Assembly (NCBI GenBank): GCA_002964805.2
Contig: PUDQ02000003.1
Location: 1,488,001 to 1,552,000 of the forward strand
DNA length: 64,000 nucleotides
Origin: Trametes villosa
Lineage: Eukaryota; Basidiomycota; Agaricomycetes; Polyporales; Polyporaceae
Direction of reading: 5' to 3'
In this document: piece by piece, positions 23,208-34,783 of the stretch
Layout: each line of letters opens with the position of its first letter
Position numbering within the stretch: the stretch's first letter is position 1
Notes under the pieces: generated by a model
Database searches by the model: none
What the model was told of the DNA's origin: nothing
Seen by the model: the letters and a program-made list of their open reading frames with translations, nothing else
Position numbers and translations under genes: made by a program

Positions 23208-23995
23208 ATGTCCAACACTCTCCCCGACCTCCCCTACGCTTACGATGCGCTCGAGCCCTTCATCTCGAAGCAGATCATGGAGCTTCACCACAAGAAGCAC
23301 CACCAGACCTACGTGAACGCGCTCAACGCCGCGGAGCAGGCTTACGCCAAGGCGTCCACGCCCAAGGAGCGCATCGCTCTCCAGGCCGCGCTCAAGTTCA
23401 ACGGCGGTGGTGAGTGCCCGACGCGTCCGTCTACGCGATGAAGTCCGATTGGGCTAACGAATGCTGCGCAGGTCACATCAACCACTCGCTCTTCTGGAAG
23501 AACCTCGCGCCCGCGTCCTCCGAGGGCAAGGGCAACGGCGGTGCCCTCCGTGACGGCCCTCTCAAGGAGGCCATCACGAAGAGCTTCGGCTCGCTCGACA
23601 ACCTCAAGAAGGAGTTCAACGCGACCACCGCCGCCATCCAGGGCTCCGGCTGGGGCTGGCTCGTGAGTACCTTCCTAGTTCGCGTGGCCGGCGTGTGAGG
23701 CTGAACTCGTTACGAATCTAGGGCTACAACCCCCAGACGAAGGTCCTCGAGATCACCACCACCGCCAACCAGGACCCCCTCCTGACCCACGTCCCCATCA
23801 TTGGCGTCGACATCTGGGAGCACGCGTTCTACCTCCAGTACCTCAACGTCAAGGTTGACGTGAGTACCGCCACCTCATGCGCCTCGGAACCGATGCTCAC
23901 TCAACCTGTAGTACCTCAACGCTATCTGGAACGTCATCAACTTCGAGGAGGCTGAGAAGCGCTTCACCGAGGCCCAGTCTGGCGCCAAGCTCTAA
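23208..23995 (+). CDS. Manganese superoxide dismutase, cytosolic type
   Basis: Four exons (23208-23409, 23472-23662, 23722-23859, 23912-23995) give 204 residues. Introns are 62, 59 and 52 bp with gtgagt donors. It dismutates superoxide to H2O2 and oxygen. Predicted metal ligands are H27 (in LHHKKHH), H72 (in NHSLFW), and D161 and H165 in the signature DIWEHAFY. The GSGWGWL segment preceded by Gln is typical of the Mn rather than the Fe enzyme. The protein starts directly at the mature SOD fold ([13 protein letters not shown]) with no mitochondrial presequence, so it is probably cytosolic, as in many basidiomycetes. Whether it is linked to the surrounding surface-protein array is unknown. Confidence 0.97.
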
Positions 23996-25171
23996 GCATT
24001 CCGGTGAATGCTCGTGTAGGCGACAACGTTAGGCGTCGGGGATGTGCTGAAGTATCGCAATGAAAAACTGTAAGAGGAGGATGGAAGAGTCAAATCGCAT
24101 GTGTATATTACCGTTATCCAATGGTTGCTGCATCTGTATCCGTTGATCGATGTGTGTGCGTCAGTCGGTTCCGCGAGGTGCACCTTACGGAATTTCTTCG
24201 TCTTGATCTCAATGTACGCATCCTGCCCTTCGTATGTGCGTAGCTTGACGCGCTGATCCTCGTTTGCAGCGGGCGATTGCCGAGAAGTCCGGTAGCCTCG
24301 TGGCATCCCCGGGCGTCTCGCTCTCCGCTGGCCCCGGTCAAGCTTGACGTCAGATCGCACGCCAATCCTTGTACACTCCCCCCATCGCTACGACAGTACG
24401 TACATACCTCTAAGCTACGACGCACGCTCCTTTTTACGTCCAGACAATGGGAAGATCAGGCGACGGCCACCTTCTCCCTTCCCGTGGCAGAAATATTGGT
24501 GGGGTCCGAGCACCCCCTGTCTGCCGCGGCGTTCGCATCTGCCGCCGACAAACCCAAGGACAGCTTGTCATTCATCTCCTGGCGGATGCACGGCCGACAT
24601 GTGGCGAGATGCTCGAGCGTGGAGCTCGACCGTAACTCCGGCACGGGGAAGAGCGTCTGCATTGATCAGTCGTGATCGTCGGTTCCGCGCCATCTGGAAG
24701 GTGCCGATGATTGTCTTGTTGGGTGCTTTGACTGCTGACGGACAGCTCAGAGCGTCGTCCTCGGATGCGGGCGTAGATGCGTTCACCCAGGATACCTCAT
24801 GGTGGTCGCACAAGCACTCATACTACGAGTACGAGTACCGGCAGGCGACTGCGCATACCGCTGTGGCATAAGTAGGCCATCCCACGACTCGGGATGCGGT
24901 TCTGCAATGCTGGATTCCGAGGTGCGCCTTGTCTCTATTAACTGCTTCCCGTCCTGCTGCTGATTGTTGCTGCGGCGTGAACGATGGAACCTCGTAGCCC
25001 TGCCTCAAAACCTGCTAGATCCAGGGCCCTGTGGGAATCTCTCCGCCCTCTCTGCTGCCCCCGAATTCTCTCGTCTGCACGCCGCAGCACAGTCGCTCCT
25101 TACATCCCCACTTTCTTTTTTGCCTATACGGTGACTGGATCCCACCAAAGACCGCGCACGCCGTTGCAGCG
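23996..25171. other. Spacer between MnSOD and M1
   Basis: Frames at 24277-24871 are open but overlap each other, with no recognisable domain. A pyrimidine-rich stretch at 25040-25140 followed by gtgactgg..gttgcag (about 25131-25170) could be the 5' UTR and a UTR intron of M1. Confidence 0.45.
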
Positions 25172-26507
25172 ATGCGCCTCTACGCCCGCCGAGTTCATGC
25201 GTCCCGAAGCAGCCAGCGAGTCCCGAGGGACATACTAGGAACCCTGGCTGAGGCTGGCAATTCCATGGCCCTGAACTCATTTCCATCCTCTTCGCCCATA
25301 CCGGAGCCCTCCCTTTCGCTCTCTTTTCGATCGGAGGCTATCGGCATGCCCACCGCAACCTCGGCAGACGGTGGGATCGCCGCTGGGTCTCCCTCCTCCA
25401 CGCCTGTCCCGGCCGAGACGGATACCTCTATCGGGTCCCAGTCGGCCGCGCCTTCTATAACATCATCTTCCTCCACCCCTGCGCCCTGGAGTACAGATAA
25501 TACCCCCGCTCCTCCACCTACGAATTCGCCCACGTGGACATCCGCTACCGATAATGGCTCGTGGGCTCAGCCCAACGAAACCTTCCTTCCTTCCTCGTCA
25601 TCGTCCGCGGAGAGCTCAACTGCAGTCGCGTCCGCGACTTCTGTGTCTAGCGCATCCGGAACGGCGCCTGCCACCACGGTCTGGCTGAGCCCCCTCGCGA
25701 GCGCCGGCGCAGCGACGGACGGCAATGGCCAGACTGGCGCGGCGCACCACGGAGCTAGTACCGTTGAGGTTGTCGCGATCGGCGTCGCTTGCGTTTGCGT
25801 GCTGGTGCTTACGATAGTTGGGTACCGCCTATGCATGAAGCGGAAGCGCGCTAGGCAGGCTAAGCGGGATGGTACGTCGCCTCTACGAGATGGTATACTG
25901 AGACTTACGAACTGACCTATCTGTGTTAAACGCTTCAGCTGAGAAACCCATCCCGTATGCCAACGAGTACCAGTTCTCGCCCATCGAAGATCCGTTCAAG
26001 TTCCGCACGCCCGACACCCCGACCTCCCTCGGGCGCAGCAAAGGCGCAGCCTCGCCCTTCCCCGCAAACCGCGCCACCGCCTACGGAGACATCGGAAAAC
26101 AGGAAGAACACCGCGAAGACGCCGAGCCCGGATCCCCGGGCGCCTCCAGCACGTTCTCGTACATCAACTCGCTCTGCCCCGAGACGGCCTTCCCCGAGCC
26201 GCCTGCGACGCACCCTTCGCTGTTCAGCCGGCCGCAAACCCCGCAGACCAGACCGCAGACGCCCACTAGCCCCGGGTCGTTTGCGAGTGCACGCCCGAGG
26301 ACGCAGCAAGTGGCGTTCCGGCCGCTGCCCATGCCCATCGCGCTCTCGCCGCTGGCCGCTGCGCACTTCGCGCACCCGGAGGAGAGGGCGAGTGTGTGGA
26401 GCGTGATGGAGGTCGAAGACGCGCGGGGAACGATTTACGATGCCTATGCGTGGAATGGGGACGAGGTACTCGAGATCGGGTCTCCGCCTGAATATACCCG
26501 GGAGTAA
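25172..26507 (+). CDS. M1: mucin-like single-pass membrane protein, tail ending PPEYTRE
   Basis: Two exons (25172-25871, 25939-26507) give 422 residues; the intron is 67 bp, phase 1, just after the TM. The extracellular part is Ser/Thr/Ala/Pro-rich with no folded domain visible. The TM (about 194-217, VEVVAIGVACVCVLVLTIVGY) is followed by MKRKRARQAKRD. The tail exon is rich in Pro, Ser and Thr and ends EIGSPPEYTRE, a PPxY motif within six residues of the stop. No convincing signal peptide is seen at the chosen ATG, so the 5' end may be wrong. M2 is a paralogue: same exon plan and the same SPPEY/QPPEY ending. Confidence 0.7.
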
Positions 26508-27767
26508 GTAGTCGGACATTGGCGAAGTGCTGAGAGTGTATTTATTCTGCATTGCGGTGTTGTATAGATCTTCTTGTTTGACTGTGTACATAGCCGGTGC
26601 AAAAACTGTACGTACGAAGTGAGCGGAAAAACATGATACACGAGGATGTGCCCTGTTCACCGCAAAGATTTCTCGAAATATACGGCTGGCGCTTGTATTT
26701 GTCCGAGACGGTGATGGGCGTTTCGTAGCCTCGTGGCAATTAGGCGCTCCTGCGTGAGAGGCCCCGCGGCCACTGGACAACGTCGTCCCGCTTCTTGACT
26801 CCTACGTTCACCGTGCAGAACCGACGCCTTGCCACCTTTCCTCTTGAGTCGGGCTGTTCTATGCCTTCCTCACATGAACCGAGAACAGGACCGCAAGCCG
26901 TATCGATGATGGCTTTTCGCCGGTAGCCCCTACCGCATCCGGGTGCGAATCTGATGGCAGTGTGGGTATACGCATACATTGACTACTTCTCCATTGGCCT
27001 TTGCGCGAGCTAACACACGTTCCAATGAATATCCCAGTAAACGGGCAGCACACTTGTCATGAAGATGCTCGGTGTCATGCCTCCCAGAAGGTACTGGGGT
27101 CAAAATGGAAGAATACTTCCGTGATGGTATGCCCCTCGGAAGCCTTTCTCTCAAGCTCGATCACGCCCTGGTGACTTCCTCCCTCTTCCTCTCTCACCCA
27201 TTGTTCGATTCGCCCCCTCAACCTCCGCATGCTTTGTAGATATCGCACTTCGTAGATCAAACATCTCGAGCTTACACCTGCTGCCGGCGGCCTGCACTCT
27301 CACCCCGGTGAGCTACGGTCAGGATCTCTAGCTTCTGCTCTATTCAGTCTCGCTTAACCGCGGATTTGACAGCAAATCATGATTGACGGCATCCCGTATG
27401 TCCGAAAACCGAATTCGCGCCCGTGTGCTCGTCGAGAGCTTTCCCCGGCAGCCTGTTGCATCGCCTAGCCTATCTTGCTCGGCCGCTACTCTCTGCTGCT
27501 AGTCTTGTCCTTGCGTACCTGCACACACTCCTTCGGCCTACTGTGTTTTCTCTTGTCCTTGTGTCAGACTCGCTATCATTCGACTCAAACGATCACGACA
27601 AGCGATTCAATGGTCCTTGTTGCACGATAGGACAGGCCGACGACGTTCCCATCGTGCTGCTTCCCTGCCTATCCGCTGTCGTGTCTCTCTTCCTGTGAGT
27701 GCACGGTCGAACTAGAACATCCTCCGAGACTGCTGTCCTCAGTCGTCATTCAAGGCAGCTATTCGCC
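26508..27767. other. Spacer between M1 and M2
   Basis: No supported gene. A minus-strand frame at 27075-27260 has protein-like composition but no ATG. The last 300 bases are pyrimidine-rich and probably hold the promoter and 5' UTR of M2. Confidence 0.5.
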
Positions 27768-29073
27768 ATGCACATTCTCCTCGACTCTCCGATTATCGTC
27801 GACCGCGCCTTCGGTGGCCCAGGCTTCGGCGGCTGTGGTCCCGGATTCTTTCCTCCTTTCGGCTTGCAATGTACGCAAGGCGGGACCACGACTACCACCT
27901 CTACCACGGCTACGGTGAGGACGACGAAGACAGAAGAACCGCCTCCACCGCCCACGAAAACCACTATCATCGTCTCTCCGACAGTGGTCACTTCGGTCGT
28001 GGTCATCACCAGCGGCAGCACCGTCACCTCTGCCACGACCTTCACATCGGGCACCACTGTCACTTCGGTGCTCACCCCGACGTCGCCACCCACCGCCTCT
28101 GGTCCTACGGATACGAATGTTCCGACGTCTGGCGGCCCGTCGAGCGCCTCAGACGCCACAGGAGACTCATCCTCGTCATCCTCGCCCGCATCTTCAGGCG
28201 GTTCTCAACCTGCGGCGATCCCCCATCAGACAATCACCGATACTGAAACGTCCATCCTTCCCATCTCGCCAACGTCACCTACAGCCCTCACACAAGTTTC
28301 GGGCACGTCGTCCACGTCGTCCACTGCAAGCTCATCTGTCGTGCCTGCTCCGTCTGCGTCACAATCACATCGGGGTATGAGCACGGGCCTGATCGCTGCC
28401 ATATGTATCGGGAGCGTGATCCTTCTCACCCTTGCTATCCTCATCTGGATATCCTGTAGGAAGAGGGCCGCGAGACGGAACGCTGCAGGCGCATCTGGTG
28501 AGCAAGCATTTTATTTTTTTGAAGCTGCACTATGAGCTCACAAAGCTGTCGACTCGGCGATAAGCCCCTGTTGATCCGGAGGATGGCGGCGATGCGCCTC
28601 AGTCGACCATGTTCGAGCGGGGCGTTCGCATCTCTACCGCCTCCCCCATCCCCGAGAACGATCGCACGTCTCCGGCTATTGCCGAACACATGGAAGAGAA
28701 GCGGGACACCATCTCGAGGTACTCGGACAGCGGCGAGACAGCATCGTCCCCAGGGTCCTCCAGCGCCCTCTCTTCCTTCCCCCTCCTGAGCCCGGGGTCC
28801 GTCACGCCGACGGATGCCCAGCCTCTCGCGCGGATGCAGCCCTTCCGCATAGCCTGGGACGCCCCGCCTCCCACCCCGAGCCTTCGCCCGACGTCCTTGC
28901 GCTCTGGCGAGGCCCCGACGTCCCCCCGGTCCCCGAGCGGGGACGGCTACCTCATCTCGACGACTGAAAACTGCGATCCACCTCGCGGCTCGGTCTACGT
29001 TGCGTACCTCGCCCCGGTAGCTGGAAGGAGCGAGGTCACCCTGGGCCAGCCGCCTGAGTACAGTCGGTACTAG
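27768..29073 (+). CDS. M2: mucin-like single-pass membrane protein, tail ending PPEYSRY
   Basis: Two exons (27768-28497, 28565-29073) give 412 residues; the intron is 67 bp, phase 1, the same length and place as in M1. The N-terminus has a Gly/Phe/Pro-rich patch with two cysteines (FGGCGPGFFPPFGLQC). A Thr-rich then Ser-rich stalk with repeated TSxTxVTS units follows. The TM (about 203-228, GLIAAICIGSVILLTLAILIWI) is followed by CRKRAARR. The tail holds DGGDAPQ early, DGYLISTT later, and ends TLGQPPEYSRY. Signal peptide cleavage is not obvious. Function is unknown; a surface sensor or adhesin is plausible. Confidence 0.72.
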
Positions 29074-29722
29074 GCGTGCGTACCATGCGGTCGACTTTGA
29101 AAGATGGTGTATCTTTAGGGGTGCGTTCTCGTGCCGTCTCGCGCACTTGGGTTGATACTAACTGAGTTCTGTCAGGTGCGGCTGCTATGGTCCCGCATAT
29201 CAACTTCGTAATCCCTGTCAATGATACGTCGATCAATGAAGTAAGGCACGGCCTTTGTTAGGAGGCTTGTACGTCACGGGATGCCAGTCGCGCATGGAGT
29301 ACTGCAGACACAACGCGGTGCGTCGTTTGAAGTGAGATGCTATGAACGACCGTTACGTACGTCTAGGTGGATAGCCCTCACTCCCGCCGATACGATAGCT
29401 GCGAGTATCGCCGGGGGCGGGAGTTGCCGTGTCCGTGACTTCCTACGAGCAGATCATGATCACCATGCTACACGTCTTCCACAGGCGGTGCTCCCAGCGC
29501 GCAGTACTCTCGCCGTGTGCTCTGCCTATGCTAGAGCTCACCTCCTAGTATGCGGGGTGTTGTTATGCCCTGTCTTGGAGATCTAGTGGTATCGGCTTGT
29601 CTTACCCTCTCTTGCGCTCGAATGACCATATCGAGGCCGCGAGGGTCGACGGTAAGTGCGAAGTCTGCTCGATTTGGTCCCGCGGGCCCCTCTGATATGA
29701 TATAGTTTGTTCTGGCAGATGG
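29074..29722. other. Spacer between M2 and M3
   Basis: Nothing recognised; short frames only. Confidence 0.55.
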
Positions 29723-31683
29723 ATGGTTCGAAGGACTTCTCTCCCTTCATGGCTCGCCGGAGTTCGCAGCCGCCTCGTTCTCCGCCGCCGTCTCAGTCAA
29801 CAGATAGGAGGCACAGACCCTCGGGGCGACCATCCTTCCCTTCCCGTCTCCCATTCCTCGCGACATCCACTCATTTATACGGCGCTCCGCCTGCCACTCC
29901 TTTCTGCCCCTCCCGCGTGTGCACAGTCGACTCCGCGACTAAAGTCCATCCGTGCTCTGACTGTCATACAGGTGACATTGCTTGTTGGCCTTTCGCAGGA
30001 ACCTCTTCTGAAGTACCCTTTCAGCGAGGGAGGCGCTACTCCTGCTACAACCCTCCCTATACTCAATCTCGCCTTCAGCGCTCATTTAACCAGTACGTCT
30101 CCGGGGAGTTGTTGGGCGCTCGCTGTGGGCAAAACGACTTACCCCCTACGTAGTGAGACTCCACCCCGCGCTGGGTCTTGGCCGGCCTGTGCGAGCGCGC
30201 GACGACGCTTCGGCGGACATTGCGACTACGGCTTTGATGTCTCAATCGACGGACTCTTCTCCTCAAAGCGACTCTTCAACCATCCTCACTAACGAAGTCA
30301 CATCCCCATCCTCGACGACTAGCGATAACGCGACGCCAACCGCCATCAGCAGCCCGCCGGCCCCTGACAAACATCCGCCTGCAGTTATCGCGTCAGAGGA
30401 CACTCCTCCGTCTGTCTCTTTCTCCTCTGGCGGCAACACACAGTCTCCCCTTTCATCGACCTCGCAAACCGTCGCGACCAGTCAGCCCAGCGGTACTGAG
30501 CCTATAACTACCGGCCCCACCGGAGTCGACGGAGGCAGGAGTACATCCCCGCAGGTACAACAGGTACCAACTGTCACCGACAACCAGCCCACATCGACGA
30601 GCGCTCCGAGCACTACGAGCAGGCAAACCATATTCACCCCAGGCATCATTATCACCTCCACATCCCATACTGGCCCGACGACGACAACAAGTGCCGTTTC
30701 CTCGTCAACAGTCTCAGCGATTGCGAATGTTCCATCGGGACAACGCTCCTCGTCTTCCGGATCGCCGTCGTCCGTCTCCACTCCGGCAGACCCCGCAGGG
30801 TGGTCGTCATGGATCCAACCCGGTCCCAAGTCCAGTACCATGTGGTCTAGTGCTACCGACCTCACTGCATCGCCCCTCATCCTTTCTCCCACAATGCCAT
30901 CATCGTCGAACGCGCCTGTCACTGGTACAGAAGTGACTTCGGTGGGGCTCGACACCGAAAGCGCTTCTCTCACCACTCCAGGATCTTTCGGAAGCTCCTC
31001 AGCACCTCCCGCGCCCCCCTTTACCGCGGTTGCGTCGGAAACGCCAGGCCATTCTCGATCGCTCAGTGCAACTGATATAGCCGCGGTCAGCGGCTCTGTG
31101 GTAGCGGCCGTTGTGCTGTGCGCGGCGTTGTTCTACTTGTGCCGGCTGCGACGTAAGAAACGGCAGCTCTCGGCGCTCCCTCGTAAGTCACGTTTTGAGC
31201 TAAAGCTCATGTCATACTGACACCATGGTGCTCTGTACGCTCACAGGAACGACAGACTCGTTCTACGGAGAGAGCATCATTGGACTTCGCGTCAGCAACG
31301 ACGGGATGAGCCTCTCGTCGGACGCTCAGCGGCAGTCTATTCCTTCCACTATCAACGTCCGTGCCTCTTCTGGAACGTACAACTTCCCCCTGCCGCCGAG
31401 TTACGATCACCGACACGGGTCGGAGATGGCGCAGAGCGCGAGCTCCCTCACCGTCCTCATTCCCTCTCGCGACACCCTGCACCCCTCGAATCGCAACAGC
31501 GCTGTATCCGAAGATAGCATCCCTCTCCCGTCCTCGACATACCTCGACAACCCCATCGAACCCGTTGACTGGGTCGACGTCTGGAACCTACCTCGCGCCA
31601 GCTCTGAGCTCATGCAACATCCCGATCTCTCAGAGATAACGTTGTCGGCGCATCACGATCCACACATTGGGTCCGCTATATGA
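29723..31683 (+). CDS. M3: large mucin-like single-pass membrane protein with an internal LPPSY
   Basis: Three exons (29723-30092, 30154-31182, 31247-31683) give 611 residues; both introns (61 and 64 bp) are phase 1. Exon 1 is the weakest part: it contains a signal-like hydrophobic run (LIYTALRLPLLSAPPACAQS) about 50 residues in, so an unseen intron may lie upstream. Exon 2 is a Ser/Thr stalk of about 270 residues ending in a TM (about 427-450, VSGSVVAAVVLCAALFYLC) and RLRRKKR. The tail exon has FPLPPSYDHRHG about 45 residues in, a PPxY, but no DGGVR box and a plain C-terminus. It belongs with M1 and M2. Confidence 0.62.
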
Positions 31684-32233
31684 TATTCTCCGAGGTTCAT
31701 TTATGCCGTGCGACGTTGGGATAGCGGGGTGGTGGACCCGTAGCACCTCGACGGCGTTAAGCAGTACGTTTCCTTGTAGACGTGTAAGATATGATGGGTC
31801 GCTGTATCGTTGGATTTCGATCACCGCACCGACACGAAGTGACAGACTCCATCCGGCAGAAATCGAGTGTTATAACCAGAGGTACGTTTATAATTCCGGG
31901 AGTAGAAGTCGCAGTAATTTTCTTGTATCATTTCTATATAGAGAGGCCATCAAATGCGGCGTGGAAGCTGTTACTTGTACAACAGTTCGTTGCCGTACGA
32001 ACAGTGCTTCCTCGGATGTGGATGGATGCAATCGCGTTCACCGCAGCGTGCCACACATCTCTTGATGTTGCTCATGTGCTCATTACCCGCCCTTCTTGGC
32101 CCCTCAGCTCGCATAAGTCCTTGAGGAAACCGTGACTGCAGCACGAGATCTCAACGTATTCCAGTAAGTCCATTCCACAGTAAGACGCAGTGCGCTGAAG
32201 GCCCACTGATCCTTTGCAGGCACTCTACCCGTT
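31684..32233. other. Spacer before T1, possible UTR intron
   Basis: A gtaagt..ttgcag pair at 32163-32220 is a plausible intron upstream of the T1 start. No coding exon could be joined to it, so it is taken as 5' UTR. Confidence 0.45.
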
Positions 32234-33275
32234 ATGCGCAGTAGCGGACCACGTGCCACTAGCGGCTTTCAGCACCTCCTCATCCGGTCGAGCTCTGGAG
32301 CAAAGGTGGAGTCTGCCCGCACCCAAGCGGGAGGGATCTTGGCAGGCGTTGGAGCGATCGCCGTCGCGGTTATGTATGTCGGGCTTTGGAGAGGTTGGTG
32401 GAAGCCGCACGAGTCGAAAGGCATCGCGTACGGGGAGCCATCTATAGGTAAGTCTGGATCAGTTGCTTGCCGTAGGACTTGCGTCACGTACTGGAGCCTT
32501 AGGGGAGATACGAACGCGAACGCGTCCCGAGAGGACCGTTATCGCGCGTCCGTTGCAGCCTAATCGTTATCCTATCGACCTCGTTGGGCCCCCCACGTAT
32601 CCCATCACCGAGCACGATGTCGCAGGTGTGCAGACACCGATCGCGGCACCAGTAGCGCTACGCGATGACGCTATAGTCTCTCTGTCACTATATCCGCCGG
32701 CGCATCCATATCCTCAGGTTGGCGACATGACTCCCCTTCCCGGAAGGTTTCCCGCGGCGAGACCGGTTGAGGGAGACCGCCGCGCCATCCCAGCACCGAG
32801 CGGCATCGCATCTTCCCGCCCTAAGGACCCGAGTGCGCCAGCGGATCTAGAAGATGATGGATACCTCTCCGACACGACCATCTCTACTCTTCCACCTTCG
32901 TATCGAGCTCGCGGACCCTCGAAACCCAATTTGCGCCAGTATCGCCCTCCTTCTTATCGCTCTCCAACCAACATAGGCTCTTCCGGCGCACATCCCCCCT
33001 CATCGTTCTCCGGCCGCCGTGGCCGTAGGCATATCCCCGGGCCTCGCACCACGAGGGATCCACCTGGGAAGCAGTTCGAGGCATCTGTCGCGCCACCTTC
33101 CTCTACAGAGCAACCTCGAGTTAAGAGATCAATGGATGGAGGTATACGTCTCGCCGGAGGACCTCTAGACATTCCACGCAATCCTGCTCCCGTACAGGGT
33201 ACAACAGCGAGACGCCTACCCGCCCAGGACATACCCCCCGCGTATGAAGATTGCGGCAATAACGACTCGCCTTGA
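32234..33275 (+). CDS. T1: membrane protein with almost no ectodomain and a tail with several PPxY motifs
   Basis: Two exons (32234-32447, 32503-33275) give 328 residues; the intron is 55 bp, phase 1. The TM lies at about 32-52 (GGILAGVGAIAVAVMYVGLW), so only about 30 residues can be outside unless an upstream exon was missed. The 270-residue tail carries PPxY motifs as VGPPTYPI, TLPPSYRAR, YRPPSYRSP and IPPAYEDC. It has GYLSDTTISTLPPSYR and then DGGIRLAGGP. It is the clearest WW-ligand array in the window. It resembles a cytoplasmic scaffold or ubiquitin-ligase adaptor tethered to a membrane (inference). Confidence 0.72.
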
Positions 33276-33764
33276 CAAGAGGAGAGTGCATTTCTACGGG
33301 ACAGGGTGTAGACGGAGGACCAGAGGGGCGAGTGTCGCGCAGTAGCGTGCATGTGCATGTCTCCGCTCAGTACGAAGGTCATACATGCCACTGACTACAG
33401 GAATCGCCTCCAGAGAACACTTTCTGCCCTGTCGTAACTGCCGTGCGCTCAACGATCTTCCCCGCCCGAACCTAATCTCACGAACCTTGAGAGTGTGTGG
33501 CGCCGAACAGCAAACATCGTTCCTGCCGCATCTGACCGTAATTTAACTGCCACCTGAACAGATGGGCTGTACGTTGAGCGTTCATGTGGCGAACCGCCGA
33601 GTATTCTTGGTCGTCCGGACGTCGTTCGGACGCCCCGATGTGAGTACATATCAGCCGACGTCCCCCATGCGCCAGTACTTCAACTGCATCCCGATTTTGT
33701 CAGGAGTGCGTTCACATCGCACGCTTGTAACTGTCCAGTCTCTCAACCTTCGCATCGCAGACCG
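33276..33764. other. Spacer between T1 and X1
   Basis: No gene seen. Confidence 0.5.
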
Positions 33765-34176
33765 ATGCATCTGGACGTTGATGGGTCGTATGCTGGTATG
33801 GAGGAATATGCGCTCTTGGTCAGAGGTATGGTATTCTTCGGTACATGGGGATTATTCGACTGATTCACTTCTATATTGTCGCTTTGGATCAGATGGCAAC
33901 GACAGCCAAGGAAGCGCCTCCATGAATATGGACAGTTGGGGCACAACGATACTCGTAGTGCTTGTCTTAGAAGGCGTCCTGCTGTGGCTGGGCATTGTCG
34001 CGATATACGACCAAAACAATGGCGGAAGACTGAGGAAACGCCTAGCGCACTTCTACGGGATTTTTCGAGTCAGTAGCCTCCCCCATTACGTGTTGAATCA
34101 AGCTGACAGCGTTGGCGCATGTAGAGCTGTATCAGAAGGCTCTAGGTTATGCGGCCTCTCTCTCAGCGTGGCTTAA
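33765..34176 (+). pseudogene. X1: possible truncated T-type membrane gene without the usual tail
   Basis: Two tentative exons (33765-33825, 33893-34176; 67 bp phase-1 intron) give 114 residues. A TM (TTILVVLVLEGVLLWLGIVAIY) is followed by a weakly basic segment (GGRLRKRL). The frame then stops without any DGG box or PPxY. Placement between T1 and T2 and the phase-1 intron before the TM suggest a broken paralogue. It might instead be a short real protein or chance. Confidence 0.3.
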
Positions 34177-34783
34177 ATAGTATCCGCGACGGGGCCGCCT
34201 GTGAGCGTCCTCGCGCTGCTGTGAAAGGGAAGCTAAACATGATGAATCCGACAGGGCCGGACAAATGATTGATAGATGTATCTTGCGAAGTCGAACCGTG
34301 GTCAATGTTCGCAGCTCTCACGGCAGGCAACACGGCAGGCAAGGTGCGGAATCCCCTATCTACGGCAGCCGGGGTAGTATGTCACTGGCAAAGGCTTGAC
34401 AGGATGCGACAGGGATGCGATAGCTTAACGCCTCATTGGAATTTGAGGCTATTGCATGGCTATGGCTATCAGCCTGTCGGTTGGTCCTTTGTATACCGTG
34501 TCTAGTACTCGAGGTCATGCGACCCCGCAGCGCTAGCGCTCCTCTCCACGCTGCTACTTATGCTGTGTTATCACCGCTAACATAGAAAGATCATGTCGTC
34601 TTGCGTACAGGAGTATCTGCATCAGACGACAATTTCGTTGACGGTTACAACTGACGCACGCCAATGACAGCTCGCATCTCAGAGCGCGTGGACCTGTAGA
34701 AGTAAGTTGCGCGATGGGCTGCTCGCTCTTCCCGAGTACGTATGGGGCTGGCACCCACGCGTTGAATCAGTCCCAACCACACT
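34177..34783. other. Spacer before T2, holds a dispersed repeat
   Basis: Contains repeat copy 2 (34331-34492). No gene seen. Confidence 0.5.
34331..34492. repeat. Dispersed repeat, copy 2
   Basis: Resembles 21993-22140 in the same orientation, with the same ordered blocks and several substitutions and indels. Confidence 0.7.

Noticed and set aside
22628..23218. Minus-strand 196-codon frame upstream of MnSOD
   Set aside because: It covers the SOD TATA element and start, is low-complexity in part and has no domain.
24277..24871. Overlapping plus-strand frames after MnSOD
   Set aside because: Frames compete with each other, show no domain and have no clear start context.
27075..27260. Minus-strand frame with protein-like composition
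   Set aside because: No ATG, no upstream exon that joins, and only 61 codons.
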